The notes under the pieces: generated by a model
Databases searched by the model: none
Seen by the model: only the letters and a program-made list of their open reading frames with translations
What the model was told of the DNA's origin: nothing
Part shown: positions 13,931 through 27,448 of the stretch, in pieces
How positions within the stretch are numbered: position 1 is the stretch's first letter
Layout of the letters: each line of letters starts with the position of its first letter
Translations under genes and position numbers: made by a program
Assembly (NCBI RefSeq): GCF_907164915.1
Contig: NC_061864.1
Span: forward strand, 2,778,389 to 2,842,388
Reading direction: 5' to 3'
DNA from: Impatiens glandulifera
Taxonomy: Eukaryota > Streptophyta > Magnoliopsida > Ericales > Balsaminaceae
Length of the DNA stretch: 64,000 bases

Positions 13931-14904
13931 TATATATTTTTGAATGTTGAGATTATATAAAATAATTAGTTATATAAAAATAATGATATAAAAGTTATTT
14001 AAAATATACTAAAATTTTAATTAATTATAACTATTTAAAAACTTATTGAGTTAAGATTTATTAATTAGATAATAAAATTATTTAAAATAATATTCGATTT
14101 GAGATAAAAAAAACACTTAAATATAATATTATCTTTAAATTATTAATATATATATATAAAATAATTTAATTAGATTAATATAATTTATTTAATACACATT
14201 TTTTATTATTTTTTGTAAGATATTTATTAATTTAATAATTTTAAAAATTAATTATCAATCAATTTAGTGTTAATCAAGATTAAAATAAATTTAATATTAT
14301 TTATTATAATTTTATAAAATTTAAATCATATATTTATTATTTAATATTAATAATAGTTAAAATTATAAAATAATTTAAATTTAAGTATTTAAAAATCAAT
14401 ATTTTATATAAAACTATGATTTAATTTAATTTAAATTAAATAATTAAAAGTAAATAACTAAATTAATAAAAAAAAATGTAATTTCAGTTAAACAAAAGTA
14501 AGTAACGGATAGAGTTGAGTTATGTCGTGTTTTCATCCGGACTCACGACTAATAGTGTTCAAGCAAGCACATGTTCATGTTAGTATCAACACTCGTATCA
14601 TTGCTTTGTTTGTGCCAACTTATAAAAACAAAACTTAATGAATTGAGTGTTTGAAGTATTTAATTAAACATTCAACTGATTAAATTGTGCGGTTTGGAGG
14701 CTTCGGGCAACCGACAACCGAATGTACGATCAAGGGCACGATTCCCAACTCAAACCGCCTGACCGTAAACAAACCGACCCAAGAAACAATTTGGATATCT
14801 TAGGAAAAAAATAAAAAAAATTGGATAAGCCCTCACTGTCCTGTGATTCATCTTTCATTTTCTCATTTTTGTTGATTTTGGTAGTTGAAAGTCATCTTGT
14901 TTAG
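11889..14904. other. AT-rich intergenic DNA between KCS and DXS3
   Basis: Holds the KCS 3' UTR and promoter of the DXS-like gene. Most of 12600-14500 is extremely AT-rich with no coding signal. There is a TA dinucleotide run at about 13887-13926 and a weak tRNA-promoter-like stretch on the minus strand near 12822-12893. A short GC-richer stretch at 14690-14775 begins with GCGGTTTG and ends with its inverted copy CAAACCGC; its nature is unclear. Confidence 0.5.
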
Positions 14905-17900
14905 ATGAGTTATACTTCTTCAGCTCACAGTTTATTTGGTGTCAGCATTGGTTTCCATGAAGATCATATTCCTAGGGTTTACTCTTTTTCCTTCTCAACT
15001 TCCTCTCTCCCTTCCAATGGCGAATTCCCCGGAAAGGGTCTTTACCAAACATACAATTCTTCAAGTAATTCCAAGGTATGAATCTCTTATTCATGAAGAA
15101 ATTTCAGATTTATAGTATCAATTGAAAATAGAAAATAAATGGGAGTTCTTGGAAATATCAAATAATCTTAATCTAAAATGGTGTTGATCTAATCTAATGC
15201 AGGGATGTGTTGGCCGAATTTATTCTCATGCCGATATGGATAATGATTTCTCATATGAAAAAGTTCCAACACCAATCTTGGATACAATTGAAAGTCCAAT
15301 GCATTTGAAGAACTTATCTAATAAGGTTACTATTCTCTTGACACTATTATTTATGTAGAGAATTTAACAATCAAAACCAGTGAGTCTGACTGTAGACAGA
15401 TCATGTTGATATGGATGCAGGAACTGAAAGAACTAATTGATGATATCCGTTCCGAATTATCCTTTTTGTCAGCAAAAACTCAGAAATCCTTCAAGTCCAG
15501 TCTAGCTGTTGTAGAGTTGACTGTTGCAATACACCGAGTTTTTCATGCTCCTGTTGATAAGATACTATGGGATGTGGGTGATCAGGTATCATTTTTTATT
15601 TGGTTTCCCTGGTGGCTAGTGTGACCCATCTTTAATTTAGACTGTTTTTAGTGGAAATCGAAAAGATTTTTGGTCTCTTAGTTAAGACTCTTTGACACTT
15701 AAACTCTGTGGGTTCAGATACCATTTTTAGATATGCATAATTTAATTTGGTGTAATATCTGGACTTTATGAGATCATCGGGTTTTCTTGCCCTTTGCATT
15801 CTAGATGAAAAGACAAAACTGCCTTTTGAATGGATTTATAAAAAAAATAAGAATGCAAGGGTTTTTGAGTTGATGATTATTAAACAAGGCCTTAAGAATT
15901 TAACTGGTTTTGTGCATTGGATAGGCATATGTGCATAAGATTTTAACCGGAAGAAGATCGCTAATGGAAACTTTGCAACAAAGGGATGGAATTTCCGGTT
16001 TTACATCTCGATCCGAAAGCGAATTTGATCCATTTGGTGCAGGACATGGTTGCAACAGCATTTCAGCAGGCCTTGGTAGAGTATTTCATTAGTTTGATGC
16101 AATTTTCTGTAGTATTTCAGGTTTTGATTTTGGTTCTCTCATATTTCAGGCCTGGCAGTTGCACGAGATATTAAAGGTAAACGAGAACGAGTAGTTGCAG
16201 TGATAAGCAACAGGACAACTATGGCTGGTCAGGTTTACGAGGCAATGGGTAATGCCGGTTATTTGGATTCAAACATGGTGGTGATATTAAACGATACTCG
16301 TCACACGTTGCTTCCAAAGCTTGAGGTGGAGAGCTCCAAGACACCTATAAATGCTCTATCAAGTACTCTAAGCAAATTCCAGTCTAGTAAATCCTTTCGG
16401 AAATTCAGAGAAGTCGCCAAGGCAAGCATGAAAGCGAGCTCACTTTACTTATTTTATTTTTGAAAATCATGATCTATTCTGGGAGGAAGCTAGCACAACC
16501 AAATAACATTAATTCTTCAAAAAAGTGATAATTTCATATTATTGATTCTTAGTGGGATTTTGAGTTTGCAGGGTCTTACGAAGAGGTTTGGGAAAGGTAC
16601 GTATGAATGGGCGGCGAAAGTTGATGAGTTTGTTAGAGGAATGCTGGGTCCAATTGGATCGACACTTTTTGAAGAGCTTGGATTGTATTATATTGGTCCT
16701 GTAGATGGAAATAATATAGATGATCTTTTGTGTGTTCTCCATGAAGTTGCATCTTTGGATTCAATGGGTCCGGTTTTGATTCATGTAATAACTAAAGAAG
16801 AACCTCCTCCTCCTCCTCCTCAGTTTCAAGATAACCAACAAACAAAAGTGGACGAAGAAGCTGACGATGAACCCTTCCTTCTTCCTCTGACTCAATCTTA
16901 TAGTGACTGCTTTGTGGATGCATTGATTTTGGAGGCAGAGAAAGACAAAGATATAGTGGTTGTTCATGCCGGAGTGGAGATGGAAACTAGTCTTCAACGG
17001 TTTCAGAATAAGTTCCCCGATAGATTTTTTGACATGGGGTTGGCCGAACAGCATGCAGTTACGTTTTCTGCTGGTTTATCTTGTGGGGGTCTAAAGCCAT
17101 TCTGTATCATCCCGTCTGCTTGCTTACAAAGGGCTTACGATCAGGTTCTTCCCTCCTACTCTAAGTTATTTGGGTTAAATGTCTATAATATGATGATAAG
17201 GGTATTTTTAGTATTTTAGTCGATATCTTCTTCAGGTAGTTCATGACATAGATCGCCAAAGGATGGCAGTGCGTTTTGTGATTACGAGCGCAGGATTGGT
17301 GGGTGCTGATGGACCGACGCATTGCGGTGCGTTTGATATAGCATTCATGTCGTGTTTGCCTAACATGATTGTCATGGCGCCTTCAAATGAAGATGATCTT
17401 GTTAACATGGTGACAACCGCTGCCCAAGTTGAAGACAGGCCTGTTTGTTTCCGGTATCCCAGGGGTGCACTTGTTAAGGATTACCTCATCCCTACAAATG
17501 GAGGAGTGCCAATAGAAGTAAGTACATCCTTTTGGATTGATGAATGAATTTGGATGGTCTTTTAACATTCTGTGGGTTTGAATGATGATTATTATTTTGT
17601 TGTATGAAAAAACAGATAGGAAAAGGGAAGATTTTAAAAGAGGGGAAGGATATTGCTTTCCTTGCATATGGTGCAATGGTGCAGAATTGCCTTAAAGCAC
17701 AGTCCCTTCTTTACGAGCTTGGCATCGAGGTTACAGTTGCGGATGCCAGATTCTGCAAGCCACTCGACATTAGCCTCATCAGACAGCTTTGTAACACCCA
17801 TTCTTTTCTAGTAACTGTCGAGGAAGGTTCTGTTGGCGGTTTTGGATCGCATGTTGCACAGTTCATTTCCCTGGACGGCCAGCTCGATGGACAAACTAAG

Positions 17901-18137
17901 GTACGATACAATCTCGATTCTCGACCGACCATCTGTGTGGCTAAACCCTAAATGGCTTTATTTTTTCGTGCAATTTTGATTTTGCAGTGGCGACCTATGG
18001 TTTTGCCAGACACCTATATAGAACATGCATCTCCAGAAGAACAACTTACAATAGCTGGGCTCTCGGGCCATCACATTGCAGCTACTGCATTGAATCTCCT
18101 TGGTCGAACCAGGGAAGCCCTCCTCTTGATGTGCTAG
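14905..18137 (+). CDS. DXS3: Type III 1-deoxy-D-xylulose-5-phosphate synthase-like protein
   Basis: Nine exons: 14905-15075, 15203-15325, 15421-15585, 15925-16075, 16150-16421, 16572-17144, 17236-17517, 17616-17900, 17988-18137; 723 residues. The first ~55 residues are Ser-rich and hydroxylated, consistent with a plastid transit peptide. The three-domain transketolase-like DXS architecture is complete, with [22 protein letters not shown] and [10 protein letters not shown]. Two canonical motifs differ: WDVGHQ reads WDVGDQ (residues 148-153), and the GDG of the thiamine-diphosphate/Mg motif is SNR (223-225). The tail TREALLLMC and these losses match the plant type III clade (At5g11380, recalled), whose members have been reported to lack DXS activity. 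MEP-pathway catalysis should therefore not be assumed. Intron 5 appears to start with GC rather than GT. Tail-to-tail with the AKT channel. Confidence 0.92.
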
Positions 18138-18363
18138 AATAGAGATAGATCGGGGTTTTGCTGTTCTTTATTTCTAAAATTTACTTTGCATATTTTCAAA
18201 CTGGTTAAAAGTATCCATCTGTTCTATGTATATATACACAAGGAATTTCACATTAACCATAGCATATATTATAATAATAATATATCTAAATATCTTTTTA
18301 GCAAACTTGTAAGGAATGGCTCAACTAATAACAACTAAATAGCCGGGGATAAGTAACTAACAA

Positions 18364-21300
18364 CTAAATAGCCAGGGATAAGTGATCTTCGTCTCGAATG
18401 AGCGCGATATCTTCAATTAATGCTCCATCTGCTGTTAAAACTTTGGTGAGGGTTACTCCAAATTTCTGAGAGCCAATGTCAAGCAGCTCTTGAAGAGAAT
18501 TTGGTAAAGATATCATCCTTCCTCGATGTTCTGCCTTTTCAGGACAAATGATCGTCACCCTTTTAACGGTGGTGTGGCTCGAATGCCAAGAATTATCATC
18601 AGGACACCGTCTACTACTAGATCGAAAACTTCTTCTCTCTGCATTTGTGTGATAAGACGAGTTTTGAATTTAAGTTTTGTTTGAACAGAAAAAAAATATA
18701 AAAATAATAATGCATATACCGTTAGTTGGCCTATTGGCGGCGGACAGTATTCCAAACACTGAATTGTTATAAGTGTTTCCTTTTTCTTGTATTCGAGAAG
18801 CTTTCTTTTGAGATGTGTCTTCTTCGGATGTAAATTTATCCATTGCTGACTCGCTGTGGTATCTCACCAGATATGATGGTACTACAGCTTTAGGGTCGGG
18901 AACAAAATCAAGGGAGGTCTTATTTTCCTTCTCTTTTATGGATTGTACAAGAGATTTTATTTGATCCGTAGCCTGAAAGTTAGCAATACCCCTTGGAGTC
19001 CAACCGTACACATCTTGATGGTCAGCATCTGCTCCTTGTTCTAGTAAAAACTTTACAATCTCAAAATTGTCTTCAGATATAGCAGTATGAAGTGCGGTTG
19101 TGCCAAGACTGTTTAGCAAAGTCACATCACCGCCATAATGGACTATGTCCTTCAATAAGTCTAGACGGTTTTGCTCAACGGCTAAGCATGCGTATTCACC
19201 CACATCACCAGTTGATAACTTGGCTCCGTTGTCTACGAGCAGTTTAATCACAGATTCACATCTTCCCACAATTGCATCCCAAAGTGGGACATTTCCTTCA
19301 GTATCTATATTTACCCAAATAATCTTATTTTCAATAACCCACAGTCAAACAAGTAAGTTTACAAGGAAATACCCACTTGGTTATTACAAAAAGGAATTGA
19401 CTTGTGTACATACCTTTCCTGTTGGGATCTGCTCCATAATCTAAAAGTAGAACCAGACAATCACGACTTCCTTCAGCTGCGGCCACGTGCTGCAAAGGAA
19501 AACATAAATAGAAACAAGCTTTCATAGGAGGGCCAAAATTACAGTTTCATATTTGTGCACAAAATACAATTGTTAAAACTAGAGGAAGATTCACACAAGA
19601 GCAGTACGGCCATTGTTATCCAACTCATTTGGATCAATATTTCGTTTCAGCAACTGTAGCAACAGCTTGTCATCTCCTCTTGCTGCTGCAAAACATAGGG
19701 TAAGAGGCAAATCCATCCTTCCATGGGCCACCATATGCTCTGTATCAAATAATATTTCTTGCATCTCTGGTTCTGGCCTCTGTTTCAAATGCTACATAAT
19801 AGAAGATTATTAATCAATAGTTTGTCGACTGGAAAACAATAAAAAAAATGCAAGCTTGCAACATTAGAGAACAGTTTTGAATAGTATCTACCAACTATAA
19901 GACAATAAAATATATTTATTTATTTTTCAGTTTTCTTTAGGTATTACTGTGGGTTGTTGAGTATTATAAAACTGTGTGAGCCAGCATGTAGACACTCGAT
20001 TTTGTAAGCGTACACATCTCCATAAGTGAAATAAAGGTACCAACTTTAGCGAGTGAAAATGGGACAATAAAAATTATAAACTGTCTAGTGTAAGGCCTTA
20101 CCAATAACTTTTGCACCTTTTATTAAGAGCATGAGTAGAATTGTGCCTCTTTGTAATTTTTCCAAGATTCATAATTAGGAGTTGAATGTGAGCAACATGG
20201 GTTTCAAATTTATATTTTACATGATAGCACTATGGGTAAAGGACCAAACAAAATTTGACATATAGACTCTCCTCAATCAAGAAAATACTTGAAAGGAATA
20301 ACAAGTCAAGTAATGAAGTAAAAATGTACAATATGGGAGGGGGTACAAACCTGAAGAAGATTGTTCATGATAACTGTTCCATCTCCAACATTTGCTTGAA
20401 TAAGGTTTAAAAATGCAGTACGGTTTAACCTTAGAAGTTGACTGAGTCTTTTTGTACGAACTGTGAATAGTTGTGGCCTATAGCATAGGACACCAACTTC
20501 ACCAAAGACATCTCCTGCCTTGATCTCTCCAACAACCTATATGAACGTTCACATATGATATTACATTCAAATGCTGAACAAACTTTAAAGGACATTAACT
20601 GTTGCATATTTCAGATGCTCAATGATATTATCACTTTAAACTTACATGTTCTACTCCATTTTTCCGTGTGATGAGATCCTGCTCAAATGAAACAAATGTC
20701 AGAAGAAAAAAAATGACAAATAAAACATCTTTTTTGTCTAAAGATCTATCAAACAATAACCTATCTTGAATGGTTTTAAGTTCCAACATCTCAAACAATG
20801 CAGAAGGTTATAGCCCAAGGGGAAATAATGCATAAACTAGCAATAGAAAGGTGGTTCCACCTTAATGGAAAGTTGAGTATTGATCTACCTATGGTTGAAA
20901 CATCTAACTGGAATTGAGGAAAACTTGCTGAGTTACTATTCTCGTGAGTACGAGTTCTCTCTTCTAGTATAGATCAGATTATACTCTATAAAGACCATTA
21001 CGTTACAAGAAATATAACAAGAGAATGAAAAACTGCATAAACTTCATCTCAATCAGATAGACTTATTTTTCTTTTTTTGGGGGGGGGGGGGGGGGGGGGG
21101 GGGGGCAGAACACATAGAATTTTGGTTACATTCACTTCAATGGTGAATTACACCTCTCCATGGGCATATCTAGACTTTGTCCTTTTCATGAGAAGAAATA
21201 CACTACTAATAATCCATATTATATTTCTCAGAGTCATTTGCTCAATTGAGAAGTTTTGTTTCATTTCTTGCTATAATATGTCACAAGGGTTCTGGTCCAT

Positions 21301-24262
21301 TGACAAGCTATATTCTTATCGCGAAAAATTGTGAAATAGGCAAGAAAATAATTCTAAGTACAAGGGTTAGTATGAACTATGAAGCATCTAACAGGTTACT
21401 TCAAAATAGGATGGAGACTAATGTTTGATGTGTTTCTTACACATTAATGGGGGAGAGAACATTTATCTTACTGCTGTTCCAATAACCATAATGTAGAAGT
21501 CACTGGGAGCTTCATTTTGCAAAATTACATCTTCTTTGGGAGGAAAGTACTCTGCTTTCATTTCTGAGACCTACAAAAATCATAAAAAAAACAACTCAAA
21601 CAAAGGATAAACATTAAGCATGTAGTCAATGTAATTATCCTCTTAGATACATGTCAGAGAATAGAATGACCCATTCAAGTTAAGTATTAGATATGAAGAA
21701 CAAACGTCTTGATTTAAGATGTTTTCCGCCGGGAATTACCAATTGACAGAGTAAGTCATTTGACACCCCATTGAACAAGTAGACCTTCTCAACCACCGGA
21801 TAAAACAAATGGCGCGAAATACTTGACTGAATAGCTTTAGGAAGTGCATCAATAATCTCTTGTTGTTGCAGCCCTTCAGAGTCGGCTTTAAATCTCAAAC
21901 ACAAATGGGAAAGCATTTGTTCTTGCAAATTGTTAGGTAGTTGATTCCTTTGTGCAAAACTCGATGCAGCTTGAATAGTATCCCTCTAAAAGTTCAATAG
22001 GAAAATCAATACAAGATATGGAATGAAATATTAAATGAGACAAAGAAATCGGTTTCCACAACCTAATATACTCAATGTAAAAAGTATTAACTCATCTAAA
22101 TAGATCAACTATGTAATTTACATAGCTATTCACCTCACTTTTGGATGAATTTTATGTTAATAGTCAATGCATCTTATTTACTGTCTACACCATGATTGGT
22201 TTTGCACTAATTGCCCTTTGAGGTTTTTATTAATGTTGATTATTGTTTTATCATTGACTTGTTGGAATCTAATTTAACGCGGTAAAATGATGAAATAGAA
22301 TCATGTATTTTCTATCCATATGTAAGTCATGGGAAAATATATAGTTGGACAATATGAAAGTGCAAAAGATTTTTCAAGAATTTTTTGTTTTGTTAACACA
22401 GAAAATAAGCAATATTTTTACTCACAAACTCTCTTGTTCGACTGCTGCTGTGGACAACCAAGTTAGTCATGTTTCCAATGAGATAAGAAGTGAGTCCAAG
22501 GTCAAAGAGCATGTAACAAGTGTCAAATATCATCTCGGGTGTGTTAACAGGATGTAGATCACCATATCCGGTTGTTGAAAGAGTGGTGATAGACCAATAC
22601 ATTGTTGTTATGTAGCGAAGCCATAAGCTCTGTTGAGCAAAGTCATCCCCCAAGGTCAGAGTGATCCAGGTCCTTTTGGGGTCCTTGTAACGAGCAGCTA
22701 TAAGATAGTAAAAGCAACCCGCACAGTGAACTGCAAAAAGAGTTACCTACAAATTTGACAATTAGACAAGAACTCTTCATAAATAAAAACCTTATGGGCA
22801 AGGGTTCGTTTAAAATTTTAAAAATGCTTACACAAATAAGTTTTGCAGATCTGACCAAAAAATAGCTGATGTGTCGATCTTTCTCCATTCTGCGGTAATA
22901 AAGGAACAACCTTGTTATGGCTAAAGGAATAATTGGAGAAGACTAATTATCTCGTCACCAAAATATGTCCAAAATAAAGGAGCAACATTGTTATGACTAA
23001 TTATCACATCAACAACAGATAAAAATGAATGAGATAAAGATTTGATTTTCTCCAAATATGTAATATTTATTTTCTCTCTATAAACTTACATGTAAATAAC
23101 TACAATACATTAATCAAACAAAATTCTCTTAACAAAGACTACCCTATGTTCATCCTTTGATCTTTATGACTTCATTTTAAAACAGGGCTGTATCTGAATA
23201 TAGTCTAAGAAAACTGCCATCAATTTCAGATTACAAATCCAAATATGGAATATATAGATGTGTCTGGCCATGATACACATCTAGAATGTCTCCCCTAGGT
23301 GATCAAACCTTCCTATCCCCAAACTTGGACATTTTGTAGAGATCTTGAAGACGAATCTTTTAAACAATTTAGCATCAATATTTTGGATCAGATAAGGCTT
23401 GTGAAAAGTTGAACATAAATTTATAAAAGAAAAATAACTTTAAAAGGAGATGCACACATCATACCTTGCAAACATGGAACTAACTCGACGAAGACGCCAT
23501 AGCCTAAGCATATTAAAGTAACCAAAAGATTTAAGTGAATTAGGAAAAATACGCCTAAAAAATTCAGGAGGAATTGTTGAAATGACATCAAGCACAAGCC
23601 AAGTTTTGGTATATCTCCAAGCAATCTTCTTAGGCTCATCAATAAGAATAAAAGTGCTTTTGTCAAGGTATGCCACAAAAAATGTCAATATAATGTCAAT
23701 TGTAAAAAACAGGTTGACAATATTATCAACGATGGAGAGGAGTCCGTCTGGATATTCTAGAAATCCGAATTCAAATGGAGATACCCATGCCGTGTAGAAA
23801 ACAAGTAGTGCCAAAAAAATCTCCCAGATTCTGCAAGTTCAGTTTAGGAAAACTTGTGTCAGTGAAACATAAAGTGGTTTTTTTTAAGTAATTAGACAAT
23901 GTGATTCAACTATAAGCATGAACAATTCAGTAGAGGTTGATAAAAAAAGCATTCAACTCCTCTAACTTTTCTGGTTCTGAATTAAAACAAGACAAACCTC
24001 AAGCATTTCAGAAATGGCTTATACGATGAATATATAGAATCTAAAAGAAAGACAAGAAATGGAAAAACCTGTAGTTAGAATTGAAAGGAGAAATAATATA
24101 GGAGCGAAGCTTGATTCTACGATTGACGTGTGCACCGAGGGATGGAAGAATATCGCCGGTGATGCTGTATGAGCTTCGGCCATCCAAAGATTGTTCTTCG
24201 AGTTCCTTATTTAGCTCTTGTTCGCCACAAATGACTCCCTTAAACAATGCCGTCGACCTCAT
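18364..24262 (-). CDS. AKT1: AKT1-type Shaker inward-rectifying K+ channel
   Basis: Twelve exons (minus strand, first to last): 24069-24262, 23465-23830, 22832-22889, 22426-22746, 21740-21985, 21472-21570, 20646-20678, 20351-20536, 19597-19791, 19414-19489, 18720-19304, 18364-18638; 877 residues, close to the family's ~860. Role: K+ uptake across the plasma membrane as part of a tetramer. Domain order: cytosolic N-terminus; six membrane helices with Arg-rich S4 (LRLWRLRRV); pore filter TTGYGD at 264-269; C-linker and cyclic-nucleotide-binding domain (about 380-490, [14 protein letters not shown]); ankyrin repeats (about 525-700); C-terminal KHA domain (about 811-877). All hallmarks are intact. 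Start MRSTALFKG is the first in-frame Met. AKT5/AKT6 are close paralogs, so the symbol means the clade. Intron 6 carries a 27-G run. The stop lies 226 bp from the DXS stop. Confidence 0.94.
21079..21105. repeat. 27-nt poly-G homopolymer in an AKT intron
   Basis: An uninterrupted run of 27 G on the plus strand, preceded by a T-run, inside intron 6 (20679-21471) of the minus-strand AKT gene. The transcript would therefore carry a poly-C run. The length may be unstable or mis-called in assembly. Confidence 0.95.
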
Positions 24263-25693
24263 GTCGCCGGTGGTCTCTTCTATTGGCGATTATGCGTCAT
24301 ATACGTATGTATATTTGGGGGGAGTATAGTTTGAATTCGAACTATCTCTATTTCTTCTTCTACCTAGGTTTTGCTCAATGGCGACGCACATCTCTCCTCT
24401 CTCTACATCCCATGCGCGTCTCTCGTTCGTCTGTTGCATTGCATCAGTTTGATCCGCGCGGCGTTTGTGATTCAGTTTGTTAATTACACCTGTTTTCTTC
24501 ACTTTTATTTGGTGGTGGTGGTCCACGGCCAAATCAAATGAAATTGCATGTTTCTCTGCTTTGTCAAATATATTCATATAATATACAATTTTTAAAAAAT
24601 TAAAACAACTAAGCTTTAATATAATATTAAATATTATAAAAAAAGTTATAAAAATAAAAATTTAAATATAAAAAAATAAATTAGATAGTCTCAAATACGA
24701 ACTATTTTGATCAATTACACAATGTCAGAATAATCTCAATCAACGATTATAAGTGACAATGAATTCGGAACGTGCATTGGTAAGAAATGCTGGAATTGAA
24801 TCGAACAAAAATACAATGTAAACTCAAATTTAAGTGGTGTATATTTTAAATTTTGGTTATTAATTATTTAAATAAAATATTTGATTAAAAAAAATGTTTA
24901 GAATAAAAAAGTATACGATGAATAAATTAATTATTTTAAGAAGATATCTAATTTTGGTAAACTAGTAAAAAAATTAAGAATTATCAGTTATTTTTTAAAA
25001 TTAGTTAAATATCAAATTTATCAATAACCTGGACTAAAAGTTTCACATTTATACATTAACTAAGAAATATTGTTGGTATGATTTTATAAATTTATGTCAT
25101 ATTTATTAAAATTCACTGCATGTCACTTATTTTTTTAATAGTTATTTGCCTTATTTATTATTATTATTATTGTTATTCTAATTCTAAGATTGATGGTTTC
25201 TTAAAGGCTATAAGAAATTGCACAAGATTGGAATTCTTGACTCCATTTTTATTCTAATATTGGTTGCTACTTAAAATTTATAAAAAAAACTGTAAGACAA
25301 CATATTGATGTTATAAAATAATACTTATTTAACATATAATCTTTCAACAATTAAATAAATTATTAATTTATTACCTTAGTTAATATATTTAAACTCATAC
25401 AATAAACAGTTTAATATGTTGCTTTTAAATTTATATATTTATATTGAAATTTTTAATATATATTATTTTCCATATTTTATGAAAATGGGAAAGTATATAT
25501 TTGTCAAACTGAACACTAATTAGTGTTCATAGGATTTTTTATTATTATGTCAATTTTTTATAATTTTATCACCCATTGGATAACCCCAATTCAATCAAAC
25601 TCATTAAACGGAAATGGTGTTATTATTCATTCAATAACTAGCCTTCTTTGAATTTATAAAGAAAATATTAAAGTTTTAAGAAGAATTCAACAT
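24263..25693. other. AKT 5' flank and AT-rich intergenic DNA
   Basis: The first ~300 bases are less AT-rich and should be the 5' UTR/promoter of the AKT gene. The rest, up to the tRNA, is AT-rich. No gene or repeat family is recognised. Confidence 0.45.
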
Positions 25694-25766
25694 GGGGATG
25701 TAGCTCAGATGGTAGAGCGCTCGCTTAGCATGCGAGAGGTACGGGGATCGATACCCCGCATCTCCA
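25694..25766 (+). tRNA. tRNA-Ala (anticodon AGC)
   Basis: A 73-nt cloverleaf. Acceptor arm GGGGATG pairs with CATCTCC (one G-U), discriminator A. D arm sits in GCTCAGATGGTAGAGC. Anticodon stem CTCGC/GCGAG encloses loop TTAGCAT with anticodon AGC. T arm CGGGG ATCGATA CCCCG. No intron and no encoded CCA, as usual for nuclear plant tRNA genes. A T-run suitable for pol III termination is only weak just downstream. Confidence 0.98.
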
Positions 25767-27448
25767 TTATTTTGGTTAAATTTTGAAAAAAATTAGTTTC
25801 AACATGTTTTCTTTTTTTAAGTATAATTTCAAGTGTACAAAAACATATATATTAATTAATTATCTTCTCAAGTTTATTTGTTATAACAGCTTGAATAAGT
25901 TCTGTTGAGATGAATTATCATTTTTTGGTAGGCTTCAATAAATTTTGTAAGAATACAATAAAAAATGTGAATCACAATGGTAATTATTATTGAATGCATT
26001 CTTTCATTAAGGTTTCTTATTAACATGAAGATGATGGGTTACTTTTGAACCTTTTGGTGAAGTTATATGATAATTTCAAAGATTTTTTTTTTCAAATCTT
26101 CTTATGAATTGATAATCATTGATTCTTAAAAGAATACAAATAAATATCCAATTCACAATGAAAGAGTCAAATGATCGATATTTTTTAATATATAAAAAAA
26201 GAAAAGCAAATATCATTTTACTCCAAAAATTTATAAACTAATTTAAAAAAAGAAAGAAGAAAAATTTAATAAAAGAAATAAAAATATATTATTGTGAATT
26301 AATAAAATAAACAAAATTATATTATTGTGAACATATAAAATTTAGAGTAATTATAAATATGAGAATTTCAATAGAGAAGAGTAATTTTCAATCCCTTCAA
26401 TTTTCAAAAGAGGTCAAATATTAAAATAATAAAAATTGTTAGGTATAAAAGAGATAAATTATCAATGTAATAAAGTATAGCATATGCTTATCAAATCCTT
26501 GTTAAATATGTATTTTTTTAATAGAAAAAAAGGAGAAGATTTATTTGTTTAATACATGGATGGGTCTTTGGACTGCCCAGTGATAGGTCTTCCTTAGCCC
26601 AGGGCTCACCCTTGGGCTAGTCTTGGTCGGCTCGGTTCGCAGTAAAAGAGTGATCTGATCATTTAAAGATTGGTCCTTATATTGAAGTAATAAAGTGATG
26701 TTTTTTAACAAAATGATTTAGATTTGTATTTAATTTAACCACAAAAAATATTTATAAATTTATCTAAAAATATATTTTGTTTAAATATTAATTTATGTGA
26801 GATAATATTATAAAATATATTTTAATTATATATTAACAAATTTAATAATTTTTTTTTAATTTCAAATTCAGTTACACTTCTCTAATTTCTTCTAAATATT
26901 TTCAAACAAAGTCATATTTAATTCCTTTTAGAGAACCCATTATATAAATAAAATATTCCATAAGTAAAATTATAGAACAAAATATCAGTGATTGGAATAT
27001 GTAAAATATTTGTACCTGAATAAATCGAAGCTGAATTCCCATAATATTAGTTTAAAAAATGAATCTGGTCATCAATAAATATTATATTTTATTTTATAAT
27101 TAAAAACGGTTAGTAAAAATTCAAAAAACAAAGAACCGTGTGAGATATTTAATAAAGATGGAAAAGTAACCGTTGAAAATGCAATAAGAGGTAAGTATAA
27201 TCCAACGGTCCATGTGACATACACATGACTATTTTAATTAAATTTAAGATTTTGATCCAACGGCCTACACGGTCGCGTTAGCTTAAAGCTGAGGCGAAGG
27301 TTAAGATGGCAAAAACGAAAAACCCTTAACCCTTCATTTCTCCTTTATATATATATAGATCTTGCAAACCCTTATTTTGCATTATTCAGATCAGACATTG
27401 TTGCCGCAATCTCTCTATCTTCTTAAATCGCTCCAGACGAATCCAGAA
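25767..27448. other. Intergenic DNA and Ran promoter
   Basis: AT-rich DNA with no recognisable gene. The last ~120 bases are the Ran promoter/5' UTR: a TATA-like run at about 27347-27358 lies ~90 bases before the ATG, preceded by a short C/A-rich stretch. Confidence 0.5.

Noticed and set aside
14690..14775. Possible small transposon with GCGGTTTG/CAAACCGC ends
   Set aside because: The inverted ends are only eight bases and no target duplication is visible.
21077..21334. Plus-strand frame starting with a poly-Gly run
   Set aside because: Created by the 27-G homopolymer inside an AKT intron.
27310..27340. Telomere-like box in the Ran promoter
   Set aside because: The sequence reads CCCTTAACCC, not the plant telomeric CCCTAAA unit, so I do not call a telo-box.
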